DNA of 64,000 nucleotides from Acidaminobacter hydrogenoformans DSM 2784 (GTDB lineage: Bacteria; Bacillota; Clostridia; Peptostreptococcales; Acidaminobacteraceae), in assembly GCF_900103005.1 (NCBI RefSeq), contig NZ_FMWL01000003.1:186001-250000 (forward strand), in the 5' to 3' direction. The notes beneath the pieces are model-generated. The model did not search any database and had not been told where the DNA came from. It saw only the letters and a program-made list of their open reading frames with translations. Below, in pieces: positions 8,049-16,981 of this stretch. Within the stretch, counting starts at the first letter, position 1. Every line of letters begins with the position of its first letter. The position numbers were made by a program, and so were the translations under genes.

Positions 8049-9151
8049 ACATAATCACGCTCCTCATGGAGGTAGGACAGGATGGCACCCGCACTGGCCC
8101 GCAGCAGATCATCCGGGACATTTTGGCCTGTGGTGACATAGGCAAGAGGTTCTTCAAGGCGCCGGACATAGGAGAACAGCCTGGACTGGCTGTCCATTTC
8201 GTCCAGCTTTGTCAGGATGGTCCGGTCAATGCCTAAAGCCCGGTAGGCCTCCAGGGTCTTTTCAAAGATTTCAAGCTCCAGGGTCGCTGGCAGAACCACC
8301 ACCTTGCAGAGGTCTTCAATTTCATTCAAATAGCGCCGGATATCCTCAATCTGCGCCTGGTTCCGGTAGCTTGTGCCCAAGGTGTCGATCAGAACCAAAT
8401 CGCAGCTCTTTTTGAGCTTTTGGTAAGCCGGCTTCATTTCCGCTGGGGTCATGACCGTCATCATGGGCAGATCCATAATGTCCGCGTATTTCTTCAGCTG
8501 CTCCACCGCGCCAATCCTGTAAGTATCCATAGTGATCAGACCAACGCGTCTCAGCTCGTTCAGCTTGGCCTGGGCCGCAATTTTTGCTATGGTCGTCGTC
8601 TTGCCTACGCCCGTGGATCCTAAAAACGCGACTGCGGTGCACGCCGTCAGACCGGAATAATCAATAGTCTCCAAGATTTCCCGGATGAAGTGGTTAACCA
8701 TCAGTTCCTTCAGCTTGGAATCCGTCATTTGGTCCAATCGGTTGACGACGCAGTAGCGCCTGTAATGCTCTATGGTTTCGAGTTCTTTGACCAGACCGGC
8801 GTCCATTCCCGGATCTGTCCCTGCACCCATTCCAGCTTCCCGCTGCAGCGCGAGCTTTTGAGGCAGAACACTTTCCTGGCCGCCACCTGTCATGCTTTGC
8901 ACTTCTTTCAGCGACATTTGATCCTGCTTCTGTCCCTGACGCTGAAGCAGCTGCCGCCTCTGCGCTTCTCGCTGTGGGGGTCTGTTTTCCACCGCCATGG
9001 TCACTTCCAGTCGCTTGGGGACAAAAAAGCCTTTGATGCCCCTTTGCCTGACCAGCTTCTGCGTCAGAAGAATGGCGTCCTCCCCAAGGGAGGCCTTGCC
9101 TTTCTCAAAAGCTTCCGCCATATCCTGTACAATGTATTTTTCAATAATCAT
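8045..9151 (-). CDS. flhF: Flagellar biosynthesis SRP-like GTPase FlhF
   Basis: A 368-residue protein. The N-terminal B domain (IVQDMAEAFEKGKASLGEDAILL) is followed by a low-complexity Q/R-rich linker (about residues 55-120) and an SRP-type NG domain. G1 GSTGVGKTT is at residues 178-186; DTLGTSYRN and TKLDE are later GTPase motifs. It marks the site of flagellar assembly at the membrane. It overlaps the end of flhA by 11 bp and the start of flhG by 4 bp, within the same operon. Confidence 0.95.
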   Translation of the reverse strand: MIIEKYIVQDMAEAFEKGKASLGEDAILLTQKLVRQRGIKGFFVPKRLEVTMAVENRPPQREAQRRQLLQRQGQKQDQMSLKEVQSMTGGGQESVLPQKLALQREAGMGAGTDPGMDAGLVKELETIEHYRRYCVVNRLDQMTDSKLKELMVNHFIREILETIDYSGLTACTAVAFLGSTGVGKTTTIAKIAAQAKLNELRRVGLITMDTYRIGAVEQLKKYADIMDLPMMTVMTPAEMKPAYQKLKKSCDLVLIDTLGTSYRNQAQIEDIRRYLNEIEDLCKVVVLPATLELEIFEKTLEAYRALGIDRTILTKLDEMDSQSRLFSYVRRLEEPLAYVTTGQNVPDDLLRASAGAILSYLHEERDYV

Positions 9152-11225
9152 GCTGATCCACCATCCCTACGGCCACTAATTCCACTCTGTGATGAATCTC
9201 ACCCAGAGACAGGACAGGCACCTTTGGCAGGCTGCCTGAGATAAGATTTTTAAGCGCTGCGCGAATTCTTGGCGATGTTAAAATGACCACCTGATCCGCA
9301 GACAGACTCCCCAGCTCCAGCTGTGCCTGAAGATCCCCTATGAGCTGATTTGAAACCTCAGGGGCCAGGGCTGGAAAAGAGCCTTGTAGCGATTTTTGGA
9401 TATGGCTGTGAATCAGATCCTCCAGACGTTGACTCAGGGTGATCACATGCAGTTTGCCGTCAGAGGCCAGCCATTTTCCAACGATGGCCCGGCTTTGCCC
9501 GTGGCGCACATATTCTGTCAAAACCTCGGTGTCCTTGGTCATAGAGCCGTAGTCCGCCAAAGTTTCGAGCACCGTTCCAAGGTCGTTGATCGCCACGCCT
9601 TCTCTGAGCAGACTTTGAAGGACCTTTTGCACCTCCCCCAGGGTCATGACTGCCGGAATCAGCTCATCAATGACGACGCTGTACTGCTCCCTGACCTCTT
9701 CCAGCAGCTTTTGGACTTCCTGACGGCCTATGAGCTCGTCGGCATGGGTCATGACCGTTTCTTTCAAATGCGTGACCATCACCGTAGTGGGATCCACGAC
9801 GGTGTAGCCGTGGAGCTCGGCGCTGGTCTTCTCAGAGGCTTCAATCCACAGAGCTTTGATGCCAAAGGTAGGCTCCACCGTCTCAATGCCATCCACCATA
9901 AACGTGCCATTCCCTGGATCCATCACCATAAAGCGATTGGGGTAGATCTCCCCTTCGGCAATGACACTTCCTCTGAGGAGGATCTGATAGGCACTTGAAT
10001 GCAGCATCAAGTTATCCCGGATGCGTATAGGCGCCACCACAAAGCCCATTTCCGCCGCGCACTGCCTGCGCACCATCAGTATGCGTTCAAGGAGGTCGCC
10101 GCCCTCAGTCGTGGTATCCACCAGAGGCAGCAGGCCATAGCCTATTTCAATGGCCAGCAGGTCTTTTTGCTTCGCTGTCACCTGCGTATCCATAGCCGGC
10201 TGTGACGGGGTCTGTGAAGCTGCCGCCGCCTCTGAGGCCAGTGCTGCCGCAGTCCCATCGTCACTTTTCATCAGCTGCCAGCCTGTGAGCGCGCTGAGAC
10301 CTGCCATGATAAAAAACGGCAATGTTGGAAACGCAGGGACCAAGCCAAAGGCAAACAGGACTGCCGCTGCCACCAGCAGGACTTTGGACTTCGAAAAGAG
10401 CTGACGGCCGAGGTCGTCACCCAGCCCGTCTATGCTGGCAGACCGGGTGACCAGGATGCCCGCCGCCACGGACACCAGCACTGCCGGTACCTGAGAGACG
10501 AGACCGTCCCCTATGGTCAGCCGCCCGAAACGGTCTATGGCTTCTCCAAAGGGCAGTCCCTTCTGTCCGACAAAGATCGCCACACCACCCACCAAATTGA
10601 TCAGCGTGATAATGATGCCGGCCATGGCGTCCCCTTTGACAAACTTGGAAGAACCGTCCATAGCCCCGTAAAAGTCCGCTTCTCTCTGGAGGTTGAGCCG
10701 CCGTTTTCTGGCTTCCTCTTCCTGGATCATGCCGGCGTTCAGGTCCGCGTCAATGGCCATCTGATTGCCTGGCATAGCATCCAGGGTAAACCTGGCGCCT
10801 ACTTCCGCGACTCGGGTAGCACCGCTGGTGATGACCACCAGCTGGATGATGATGATAATGACAAAGACCACCGCGCCCACAATATAGCTGTCACCGGTGA
10901 CAAAGCCCGCGAAGGCCTGTATGACCTGTCCCGCGTCACCTTGACCCAGGATCAGCTTGGTGCTTGAGAGGTTGAGGCCAAGCCTGAACAGCGTCAGTAA
11001 GAGCAGCAGGGTGGGAAACGCTGAAAACTCCAGAACATCTTTCGTAAATAGGGTCAGCAGAAGCACGGTTACGGAAAGTGAAATGTTGATGACCAGCAGA
11101 AAGTCCAGCACCCCCGGCGGTACCGGGAGCAGAATGATACTGATGATCCCCACGACGGCAAAGGCCAGCAGCACATCCATGTGCCGTCCAAGTCGTCCGC
11201 CCAGGCGCTGCGTCAATGCTTCCAT
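9141..11225 (-). CDS. flhA: Flagellar export gate protein FlhA
   Basis: The 694-residue FlhA homologue is full length. The N-terminal half has eight or so membrane helices, with the FHIPEP-family hallmarks FTLDAMPGNQMAIDADLNAG and SKFVKGDAMAGIIITLINLVGG. The C-terminal half is the cytoplasmic docking domain that receives chaperone-substrate complexes. It forms the ring of the type III export gate with FlhB, FliP, FliQ and FliR, all encoded next to it. An alanine-rich linker (residues ~328-345) separates the halves. The ATG lies 11 bp after the flhB stop. Confidence 0.97.
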   Translation of the reverse strand: MEALTQRLGGRLGRHMDVLLAFAVVGIISIILLPVPPGVLDFLLVINISLSVTVLLLTLFTKDVLEFSAFPTLLLLLTLFRLGLNLSSTKLILGQGDAGQVIQAFAGFVTGDSYIVGAVVFVIIIIIQLVVITSGATRVAEVGARFTLDAMPGNQMAIDADLNAGMIQEEEARKRRLNLQREADFYGAMDGSSKFVKGDAMAGIIITLINLVGGVAIFVGQKGLPFGEAIDRFGRLTIGDGLVSQVPAVLVSVAAGILVTRSASIDGLGDDLGRQLFSKSKVLLVAAAVLFAFGLVPAFPTLPFFIMAGLSALTGWQLMKSDDGTAAALASEAAAASQTPSQPAMDTQVTAKQKDLLAIEIGYGLLPLVDTTTEGGDLLERILMVRRQCAAEMGFVVAPIRIRDNLMLHSSAYQILLRGSVIAEGEIYPNRFMVMDPGNGTFMVDGIETVEPTFGIKALWIEASEKTSAELHGYTVVDPTTVMVTHLKETVMTHADELIGRQEVQKLLEEVREQYSVVIDELIPAVMTLGEVQKVLQSLLREGVAINDLGTVLETLADYGSMTKDTEVLTEYVRHGQSRAIVGKWLASDGKLHVITLSQRLEDLIHSHIQKSLQGSFPALAPEVSNQLIGDLQAQLELGSLSADQVVILTSPRIRAALKNLISGSLPKVPVLSLGEIHHRVELVAVGMVDQHDY

Positions 11226-11236
11226 AGTCTCTCACC

Positions 11237-12382
11237 TCACTTGCGTTTATTTTTATCTCTGTCGCTATCCTTGTAGACCATGGCCAGGATCTCCGCCATT
11301 GCCTGATAAAGCACCGCGGGTACCTCCTGACCTATGTCGATCTGCTTGTACATCTGCCGGGCCAGGGGTTTATTTTCAATCAGCGGGATGTCATGGCTTC
11401 GCGCGATTTCCTTGATCTTTTCCGCCACAAGATCCAGACCCTTGGCTATGACCACCGGCGCCTTGTCACGCGTTTCGTCGTAGCGGACGGCAATGGCAAA
11501 ATGCGTTGGGTTCGTGATGATGACCGTCGCCTCCGGCACCTGCTGCATCATGCGCTGCTGGGCCAGCTGTTTTTGCTTTTGCCGTCTGAAGGACTTGAAC
11601 AGCGGATCGCCCTCCATGGATTTATTTTCTTCCTTGGTTTCCTGTTTGGTCATTCTCATGGACTTTCGGAAGTCATAGCGCTGATAAATATAATCCGCAA
11701 GTCCCAGAATCAACATGAGAATGGCCACATTGACCAGAAGCTTTCCCAATAGGGACTGAAACAGCGCGAACAGCTTTCCCGTCTCCATGGCCGAGGCTCT
11801 GAGTATGGTTTTCAGCTGCCCCGTCAAGGTGCTCCACATAACCCAGCCTACCAACGCAAGCTTGGCCAGGTTCTTGATGAGTCCTACAAAGGTCTTTTGT
11901 GAAAACATATTTTTGAGGCCCTGTATGGGATTAAGCCGCTTAAAATCTGCCTTTAATGGCTCAAAGGTCATCAAAAGCCTGGACTGAAAAAGCCCTGTGG
12001 CAAGCCCCACCGCCATCATAGTCAGCGCGATGGGCGCTGCCATAAGCGCCCCTTCTGCCAAATAGGACTTCAGGAGCGTGCCCGCAGCGGGACCGACCAG
12101 GTCAGGGTGCAGGCGGAATTCAAAAGCATTTCTGAAGAGGGACAGGGACTGCCTGTAAAGCAGCGTCAGGAACACCATGAGCAGTATGGCCACCACACCA
12201 AGGGAAATGGCGGCGTTCAGGTCCTGACTTTTGACGATTTGCCCTTTCCTGCGGGCATCCTCAAGCTTTTTTTGGGTCGGGGCCTCGGTTTTGCTGTCTT
12301 TGTCCGCGGCCTCTGACATGAGCATCAGGTTTGGAAGCCCGGGATTGAAGCCACCGGTGAAAGCGGGCTGCCACGTGACCAT
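11237..12382 (-). CDS. flhB: Flagellar export switch protein FlhB
   Basis: FlhB controls the change from rod/hook to filament export. KTEAPTQKKLEDARRKGQI is the family N-terminus, four membrane segments follow, and the autocleavage motif NPTH lies about 90 residues from the C-terminus (TVIITNPTHFAIAVRY). The ATG at 12380-12382 with AGGTGAGG 6 bases upstream is chosen. The frame continues upstream to a TTG at 12448 that also has a good site (AAAGGAG), so a form longer by 22 residues is possible. The chosen start codon lies inside a copy of the GCCGATGGTC word (12377-12386). Confidence 0.93.
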   Translation of the reverse strand: MVTWQPAFTGGFNPGLPNLMLMSEAADKDSKTEAPTQKKLEDARRKGQIVKSQDLNAAISLGVVAILLMVFLTLLYRQSLSLFRNAFEFRLHPDLVGPAAGTLLKSYLAEGALMAAPIALTMMAVGLATGLFQSRLLMTFEPLKADFKRLNPIQGLKNMFSQKTFVGLIKNLAKLALVGWVMWSTLTGQLKTILRASAMETGKLFALFQSLLGKLLVNVAILMLILGLADYIYQRYDFRKSMRMTKQETKEENKSMEGDPLFKSFRRQKQKQLAQQRMMQQVPEATVIITNPTHFAIAVRYDETRDKAPVVIAKGLDLVAEKIKEIARSHDIPLIENKPLARQMYKQIDIGQEVPAVLYQAMAEILAMVYKDSDRDKNKRK

Positions 12383-12508
12383 CGGCAGCCTCACCTGGAA
12401 AGAGGGGGGACTATGAAACTGTTTAAGGCACCAAATCCAGTCGTACAAGGTCATGCTCCTTTAATCTGAGATAAGGACCGCCTGAACCAGAGCCTGTGCC
12501 TCAGTCCT

Positions 12509-13276
12509 TTATGAAATCCGCTGAATCCACAGCTCAAGATAAACGCTCATGTCGCCAATCACCTTGAACAAGCTGCTCATCAGCACCGGCAGCCCCATCA
12601 TGGAAAACACGAGGCCAATCAGCGTCTTCAGGGGCATCCCCAGCATCAGGACGTTGAGGGACGGAATCGTCCGGGACACCAGGCCCATGACCAGGTCCGT
12701 CATCAGCAGCACCAGCAGGACCGGCACCGCGATCTGAAAGGCAATCGCGAAGAACACCGAGAACGTCTTCAAAAGCCAGCCTGTGCCGATGGTCACTGAA
12801 AACCCCACCCCCAGCGGCAACACTTCAAAGGATTTGTAAAAGGCCCCCAAAATAAGGTGATGGGCATCCGTCACGAAGATCAGCACCAGCGCTGTCATGG
12901 AATAAAGCCGCCCCATGATGGCCTGAGTGATGCCGGACATAGGATTGTAGACCGCGCTTATGGAAAAGCCAATCTGAAAGTCGACCAGCTGGCCGGCCAT
13001 CAGAACGGCTGAATAGACAATTTGAACGACGAAGCCCATGGTCAGGCCCATGAGGATTTCTCTAAGGACGTACAGCAAATAAAGGTCATCCGTAAGAGGG
13101 GGCAGCACCACGCCTGTAAAGGAAAACGCGTAAATACTCAGACTCAGGATCACCGTCAGCAGCACTTTAAGCGCCATAGGAACGCCCCGGCTTGAAAAAA
13201 GCGGGGCCGCCGCCACAAAGCCGCCGGTCCTCAACAGGATCAGCAGCAGGATCTGGAGGTCCGGAAACAGCATCAT
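12509..13276 (-). CDS. fliR: Flagellar export protein FliR
   Basis: About 255 residues with six predicted membrane helices. LLLILLRTGGFVAAAPLFSSRGVPM at the N-terminus is typical, and the Pro-Ala and hydrophobic segments continue to a C-terminal MMGLPVLMSSL. FliR joins the FliPQR helical core of the export gate. The ATG at 13276 overlaps the fliQ stop (ATGA), with GGAGGT upstream. A copy of the 10-base word lies at 12785-12794 in a different frame from the flhB copy. Confidence 0.95.
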   Translation of the reverse strand: MMLFPDLQILLLILLRTGGFVAAAPLFSSRGVPMALKVLLTVILSLSIYAFSFTGVVLPPLTDDLYLLYVLREILMGLTMGFVVQIVYSAVLMAGQLVDFQIGFSISAVYNPMSGITQAIMGRLYSMTALVLIFVTDAHHLILGAFYKSFEVLPLGVGFSVTIGTGWLLKTFSVFFAIAFQIAVPVLLVLLMTDLVMGLVSRTIPSLNVLMLGMPLKTLIGLVFSMMGLPVLMSSLFKVIGDMSVYLELWIQRIS

Positions 13277-13539
13277 TTGACCTCCGCGACAATAGCCAGG
13301 ATCCACTGTGTAAAGCTGACGAGGGTGCTGAGCATGAAGCTCCCAAAGACGACGAGGCTTAAGAAGACCGCCGCCAGCTTTGGCACAAAGCTGAGGGTCT
13401 GCTCCTGGATTTGGGTGGTGGCCTGCAGGACGCTGATGACAAGGCCTACCACCAGGGAGACGGTGAGTACCGGCAGAGAGACCTTAAGGATGGTCATCAG
13501 CGCGGTGTTAAAAACGTCGAGTACAAGGGCTTCATTCAT
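13273..13539 (-). CDS. fliQ: Flagellar export protein FliQ
   Basis: The 88-residue product has the family length and two membrane helices. The conserved segment VISVLQATTQIQEQTLSFVPK sits between them. It is part of the FliPQR export channel. It begins 10 bp after the fliP stop and its own stop overlaps the fliR start, so the three are coupled. Confidence 0.96.
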   Translation of the reverse strand: MNEALVLDVFNTALMTILKVSLPVLTVSLVVGLVISVLQATTQIQEQTLSFVPKLAAVFLSLVVFGSFMLSTLVSFTQWILAIVAEVK

Positions 13540-13548
13540 GGCCGCCTC

Positions 13549-14310
13549 CTATAGGAATCCTTCGACAATGGACGTCACCACCAGATGCCAGCCATCCACC
13601 ATCACAAACAAAAGGAGCTTGAATGGCAGCGAGATCATCACCGGCGGGAGCATGAACATGCCCATGGACATCAGAATACTGGAGACGACCATATCGATCA
13701 CAATAAATGGTATAAAGAGCAGAAATCCAATCTGGAAGGCAACTCTCAGCTCGCTGATGACAAAAGCCGGTGTGACGGTGGTCAGAGGCACGGCTTCAGG
13801 GGACTCGGGCTCAGCGCCGGATAGCCGAATGAAGAGCGCCAGATCCTTTTCCCTGGTATGCTCAAGCATAAAGCGCTTCAGGGGTGCCGCGGCGTTGTCA
13901 AGCGCCTCTGCTTGAGTGATTTCACCCGCAGTCAGGGGCTTCAGCGCCTGCTCGTTGATCTCCGTGTAGACGGGGGCCATGATGAAAAACGTCAGAAAGA
14001 GCGCCAGGCCTATGATGATCTGATTGGGTGGTGCCTGCTGGGTGCCCAGGGCGCTCCTGAGAAAGGAGAGCACCACGACAATGCGCGTGAACGCACTGGT
14101 GAGGATCAGAAAGGAGGGTGCAAGGCTGAGCAGGGTCAGCATCAGCATCAGACCCAGCACACCGGTTGGACCGCTGCCCCCCTCTATGCGAAGGGCATTT
14201 CCCAGATCCACTTCCAGGGAGGAGGCAAAGCCAGCTTGCAGCGAGGCGATTGATGCGAGGAGGACCAGGGCCGTCAGAGCCGGCCTTTTGAGCTTCAAAA
14301 GACGTCTCAT
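13549..14310 (-). CDS. fliP: Flagellar export protein FliP
   Basis: A 253-residue protein with an N-terminal signal-like segment (LTALVLLASIASLQAGFA), as usual for FliP. Hallmarks are FTRIVVVLSFLRSALGTQQAPPNQ and FIPFIVIDMVVSSILMSMGMFMLPP. It forms the core of the export channel with FliQ and FliR. The ATG overlaps the fliO stop by 4 bp. Confidence 0.97.
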   Translation of the reverse strand: MRRLLKLKRPALTALVLLASIASLQAGFASSLEVDLGNALRIEGGSGPTGVLGLMLMLTLLSLAPSFLILTSAFTRIVVVLSFLRSALGTQQAPPNQIIIGLALFLTFFIMAPVYTEINEQALKPLTAGEITQAEALDNAAAPLKRFMLEHTREKDLALFIRLSGAEPESPEAVPLTTVTPAFVISELRVAFQIGFLLFIPFIVIDMVVSSILMSMGMFMLPPVMISLPFKLLLFVMVDGWHLVVTSIVEGFL

Positions 14311-14657
14311 GCACTGCGCCCCAGTTTGGCGGCAGCGGCTGTCAGGATCCCTTTAAACTTGTCTGAGTCCAGGGCCTTAAGCTCCGGGATCTTGACTTCT
14401 TCCGGGTCAAGGGTTCGGATCAGCGTCATGCTGTGCTCCGTACCCGCCATGAGGTGAAAAGCCTGACCTGCTTTCACTATGTATAGGAACTGGTTCTTGT
14501 GGAGTACTTTTTTTTCCAGGACTTCTATATTGCTGCCTTTCCCTGACCGCTCAGAAACGGAAGCGGTCATTCTCAGGCTCAGGTAGGCGAGCAGCACCAC
14601 CACCGGCAGCGCCAGGATCAATTTGGCCACGCTGGCCCAAAACGTCAAATCCGACAT
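14307..14657 (-). CDS. fliO: FliO-like flagellar export accessory protein
   Basis: The 116-residue product has one N-terminal membrane helix (AKLILALPVVVLLAYLSL) and a small basic cytoplasmic domain with KGSNIEVLEKKVLHKNQFLYIVKAG, the usual FliO/FliZ pattern. FliO helps assemble FliP. Its position directly before fliP, with a 4-bp overlap, is the expected one and supports the call more than sequence similarity does. Confidence 0.85.
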   Translation of the reverse strand: MSDLTFWASVAKLILALPVVVLLAYLSLRMTASVSERSGKGSNIEVLEKKVLHKNQFLYIVKAGQAFHLMAGTEHSMTLIRTLDPEEVKIPELKALDSDKFKGILTAAAAKLGRSA

Positions 14658-14696
14658 GATTTATTCCCTCACATTACTTTTTCTTTTGTTGGGGCA

Positions 14697-15194
14697 TTAC
14701 TGAATCAGAAAGTCCGAAAAGTAGAGGCTGTACACTATATCCCGGCCAAAGATCAAATTGATCCGGTCCAGCAGGTCCAGACGCAGGACTTCCAATCTGT
14801 CAGCGCCCGCGAGGTCATTTTTCGACAGGCCTCTGAGATGCTGTATCACGATATCCCGGATCTGGGGCATGCTCTGCTCTATAACTTCCCTGTCCCCGCT
14901 GTCCATGTAGGACAGCACAATGGAGGTCTTGAGATAATGCATGGCTCTGTCATCCTTCAGATTGACCAGAAAGCTGTCCAGGGGTAAGGTCAGCTCGACC
15001 TGTGGCTTTTCAAGGAAGCTCTGAAGGCCAAAAGGCAGGGCGCCAGTGTTCCTGTAATAGACCCCCAGTGCAGCGGCGCCTGCGGCCAAAATAACGATCA
15101 GCAAAATGAGCATGAATTTTTGGAGCCAACTGAACCGCTTTTTTGTGGGTGCGGTGTCCATCGGCAGCTCCTGGGCTTTAAGTCGTGCCTCCAT
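14697..15194 (-). CDS. fliL: Flagellar basal body-associated protein FliL
   Basis: A single-pass membrane protein: a short cytoplasmic N-terminus, the helix FMLILLIVILAAGAAALGVYY, and a stomatin-like outer domain with the FliL pattern LPLDSFLVNLKDDRAMHYLKTSIVL. FliL supports stator function. Two starts are plausible: ATG 15194 with GGGAGG (used here, 17-bp overlap with motB) and ATG 15161 with AGGAG, which avoids the overlap. Confidence 0.92.
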   Translation of the reverse strand: MEARLKAQELPMDTAPTKKRFSWLQKFMLILLIVILAAGAAALGVYYRNTGALPFGLQSFLEKPQVELTLPLDSFLVNLKDDRAMHYLKTSIVLSYMDSGDREVIEQSMPQIRDIVIQHLRGLSKNDLAGADRLEVLRLDLLDRINLIFGRDIVYSLYFSDFLIQ

Positions 15195-15960
15195 AAGTCT
15201 GGTTCCCTCCCGTCTCCTGTTCAAGAATAATCAGCAGATTGACTCTGCGGTTGAGCGCCCTGTTTTCCGGCGTGTCGTTGGGTGCCAGGGGCTGAAACTC
15301 AGCAAAGCCCGCGGCTTTCAGGCGCTGGGGCGCTATGCCCCGCTGCTGGATAAAATAGCGGGCCACCTGTACAGCCCGGTCCACGGACAGTTCCCAGTTC
15401 GTAGGATATTTGCTGGTACGGATAGGCTGATTGTCCGTATGGCCCTGAACCTCAATATCCTTGTCAATGGTGTCGAGCAGAAGGGACATGGTGTCGAGGA
15501 GGGTCTGACCCTCCGACTTGATGACTGCGCTGCCGGACTCAAAGAGGACCGCTTCGCTGATGTTGACCAGCACCCCCTTGGCACTGTAGGTCACCTCAAT
15601 CTCCGCATTCAGCCCGTGGTCTTCAATGAAATTGACTATGGTCTTGTACATCTCAATGATTTCGGCGTTGAAGTCCGGCTGCGGGGCGGGATTGGGGATG
15701 GGCTGAGGGACAACCGGATCAAAGGGCATACTGTCAGCCCCTGAAGGCGTTTCGCTGAAGATCATGGTGGAGGGATTTCCCGAGAGCACAGATTGCAGTG
15801 AGGCGGCCGCCTGCCTGAACTTGGCCTCACTGACGGTGGAGATGGAGTAGAGGAGGATGAAAAAGGTCAGCAGCAAGGTCATGAGGTCTGAAAAGGTGAC
15901 AATCCATCCCCCGGAACCTTTTGGGCTGTCTTCGGTGTTTTGTGTTCGCCGTCTGCCCAT
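15178..15960 (-). CDS. motB: Flagellar motor stator protein MotB
   Basis: The 260-residue stator subunit. It has one membrane helix with the ion-binding aspartate in FSDLMTLLLTFFILL, and a C-terminal OmpA-like peptidoglycan-binding domain (QGHTDNQPIRTSKYPTNWEL, then NRALNRRVNLLI). Whether it carries protons or sodium cannot be decided by eye. It starts 5 bp after the motA stop, and the pair forms the stator. Confidence 0.96.
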   Translation of the reverse strand: MGRRRTQNTEDSPKGSGGWIVTFSDLMTLLLTFFILLYSISTVSEAKFRQAAASLQSVLSGNPSTMIFSETPSGADSMPFDPVVPQPIPNPAPQPDFNAEIIEMYKTIVNFIEDHGLNAEIEVTYSAKGVLVNISEAVLFESGSAVIKSEGQTLLDTMSLLLDTIDKDIEVQGHTDNQPIRTSKYPTNWELSVDRAVQVARYFIQQRGIAPQRLKAAGFAEFQPLAPNDTPENRALNRRVNLLIILEQETGGNQTYGGTT

Positions 15961-15965
15961 CCCAG

Positions 15966-16760
15966 CTACGCCGCCTCCGTCTGGAGCTTCATCTGGGCGT
16001 AGGCTTTTCGCTCTTTGGGATTGAGATAGGTCAATATGATTTCTTCAAGGACCCTTGGATTGGTGCCTGCCTGAATTTCAAGGACACCTACGACAATCAT
16101 TTCCCTGCGGTAAATTTCTGTCCTCGTCTTGATTTTTAGATTGGTGGCAATTGGGATCAGCACCAGATTCGCGAAGAAAGCGCCGTAAAAGGTTGTAATA
16201 AGGGCTACGGCCATGCCTGAGCCTATGGCGGAGGCGTCCTCAAGCTTTGCCAGCATGACAATGAGGCCAATCAGGGTGCCAATCATGCCAAAGGCCGGCG
16301 CGAGCTCCCCCCAGGTTTGAAAGATATCCTGGGCGACCTTGTGGCGGTCCTGGGTGGTCTCGATTTCGATTTCCATAACATTTCGTATCACTTCAGGTTC
16401 CATCCCGTCGATCACCATTCGAACGCAGCGGACAATAAATTCATCTTCTATGTCCTCGAGCTGGTCTTCCAGGGCCAAAAGTCCATCCTTTCGCGCCCTT
16501 CTGGACAGCTCCGTAAAAAGCTCCACAAGGTTCAGGAGATTGGCTTCTGAGTCCTCCGTGATCTTTCTGAGCGCCGCCGGAATGGTTTTTAAATCCTCCA
16601 GGGGATAGCTGATCGACAGCGCGCAGAGTGAGCCGACCAGGGTAATGATCAGCGAGGAGAGACTCCAGAAGCTCATCAAATTACCGGACATGGCAATGGA
16701 GATCAGGACCAGGGTAAATCCCGCGAACATGGCGACCAGCGGAAACAGGTTTTTCTTCAT
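15966..16760 (-). CDS. motA: Flagellar motor stator protein MotA
   Basis: A 264-residue protein with four membrane helices. Between helices 2 and 3 is the large cytoplasmic loop that touches FliG (RRARKDGLLALEDQ and EVIRNVMEIEIE). GELAPAFGMIGTLIGLIVML is the hallmark of helix 3 and GMAVALITTFYGAFFANL of helix 4. The start overlaps the stop of the flbD gene. Confidence 0.97.
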   Translation of the reverse strand: MKKNLFPLVAMFAGFTLVLISIAMSGNLMSFWSLSSLIITLVGSLCALSISYPLEDLKTIPAALRKITEDSEANLLNLVELFTELSRRARKDGLLALEDQLEDIEDEFIVRCVRMVIDGMEPEVIRNVMEIEIETTQDRHKVAQDIFQTWGELAPAFGMIGTLIGLIVMLAKLEDASAIGSGMAVALITTFYGAFFANLVLIPIATNLKIKTRTEIYRREMIVVGVLEIQAGTNPRVLEEIILTYLNPKERKAYAQMKLQTEAA

Positions 16761-16972
16761 GGCGCTTGCTCCCCTCTGATAACTCTGAATATGGCACCTA
16801 TGGATTTTTGATAGTCCCGGATCTTCTCGACGACCACGTCTGGGGTTTCGCTGACGCGCAGCTTGTTGCCGTCTGTAAGCGTAATCATGGTGTCCGGAAT
16901 CTGATCAATTCTATAGATGAGGATTTCATTCAAATAGAAGGCGTCCCCTTTCAGGGAGGTCAGCTGGATCAT
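16757..16972 (-). CDS. flbD: FlbD/SwrD family small flagellar protein
   Basis: The 71-residue product matches the small FlbD (SwrD) family in length and pattern: LNEILIYRIDQIPDTMITLTDG with a central TLxxG, then VVEKIRDYQ. In Bacillus SwrD raises stator torque. Its place between flgE and motA is conserved in Firmicutes. It begins 9 bp after the flgE stop and overlaps motA by 4 bp. Confidence 0.9.
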   Translation of the reverse strand: MIQLTSLKGDAFYLNEILIYRIDQIPDTMITLTDGNKLRVSETPDVVVEKIRDYQKSIGAIFRVIRGEQAP

Positions 16973-16981
16973 TAGGAATCA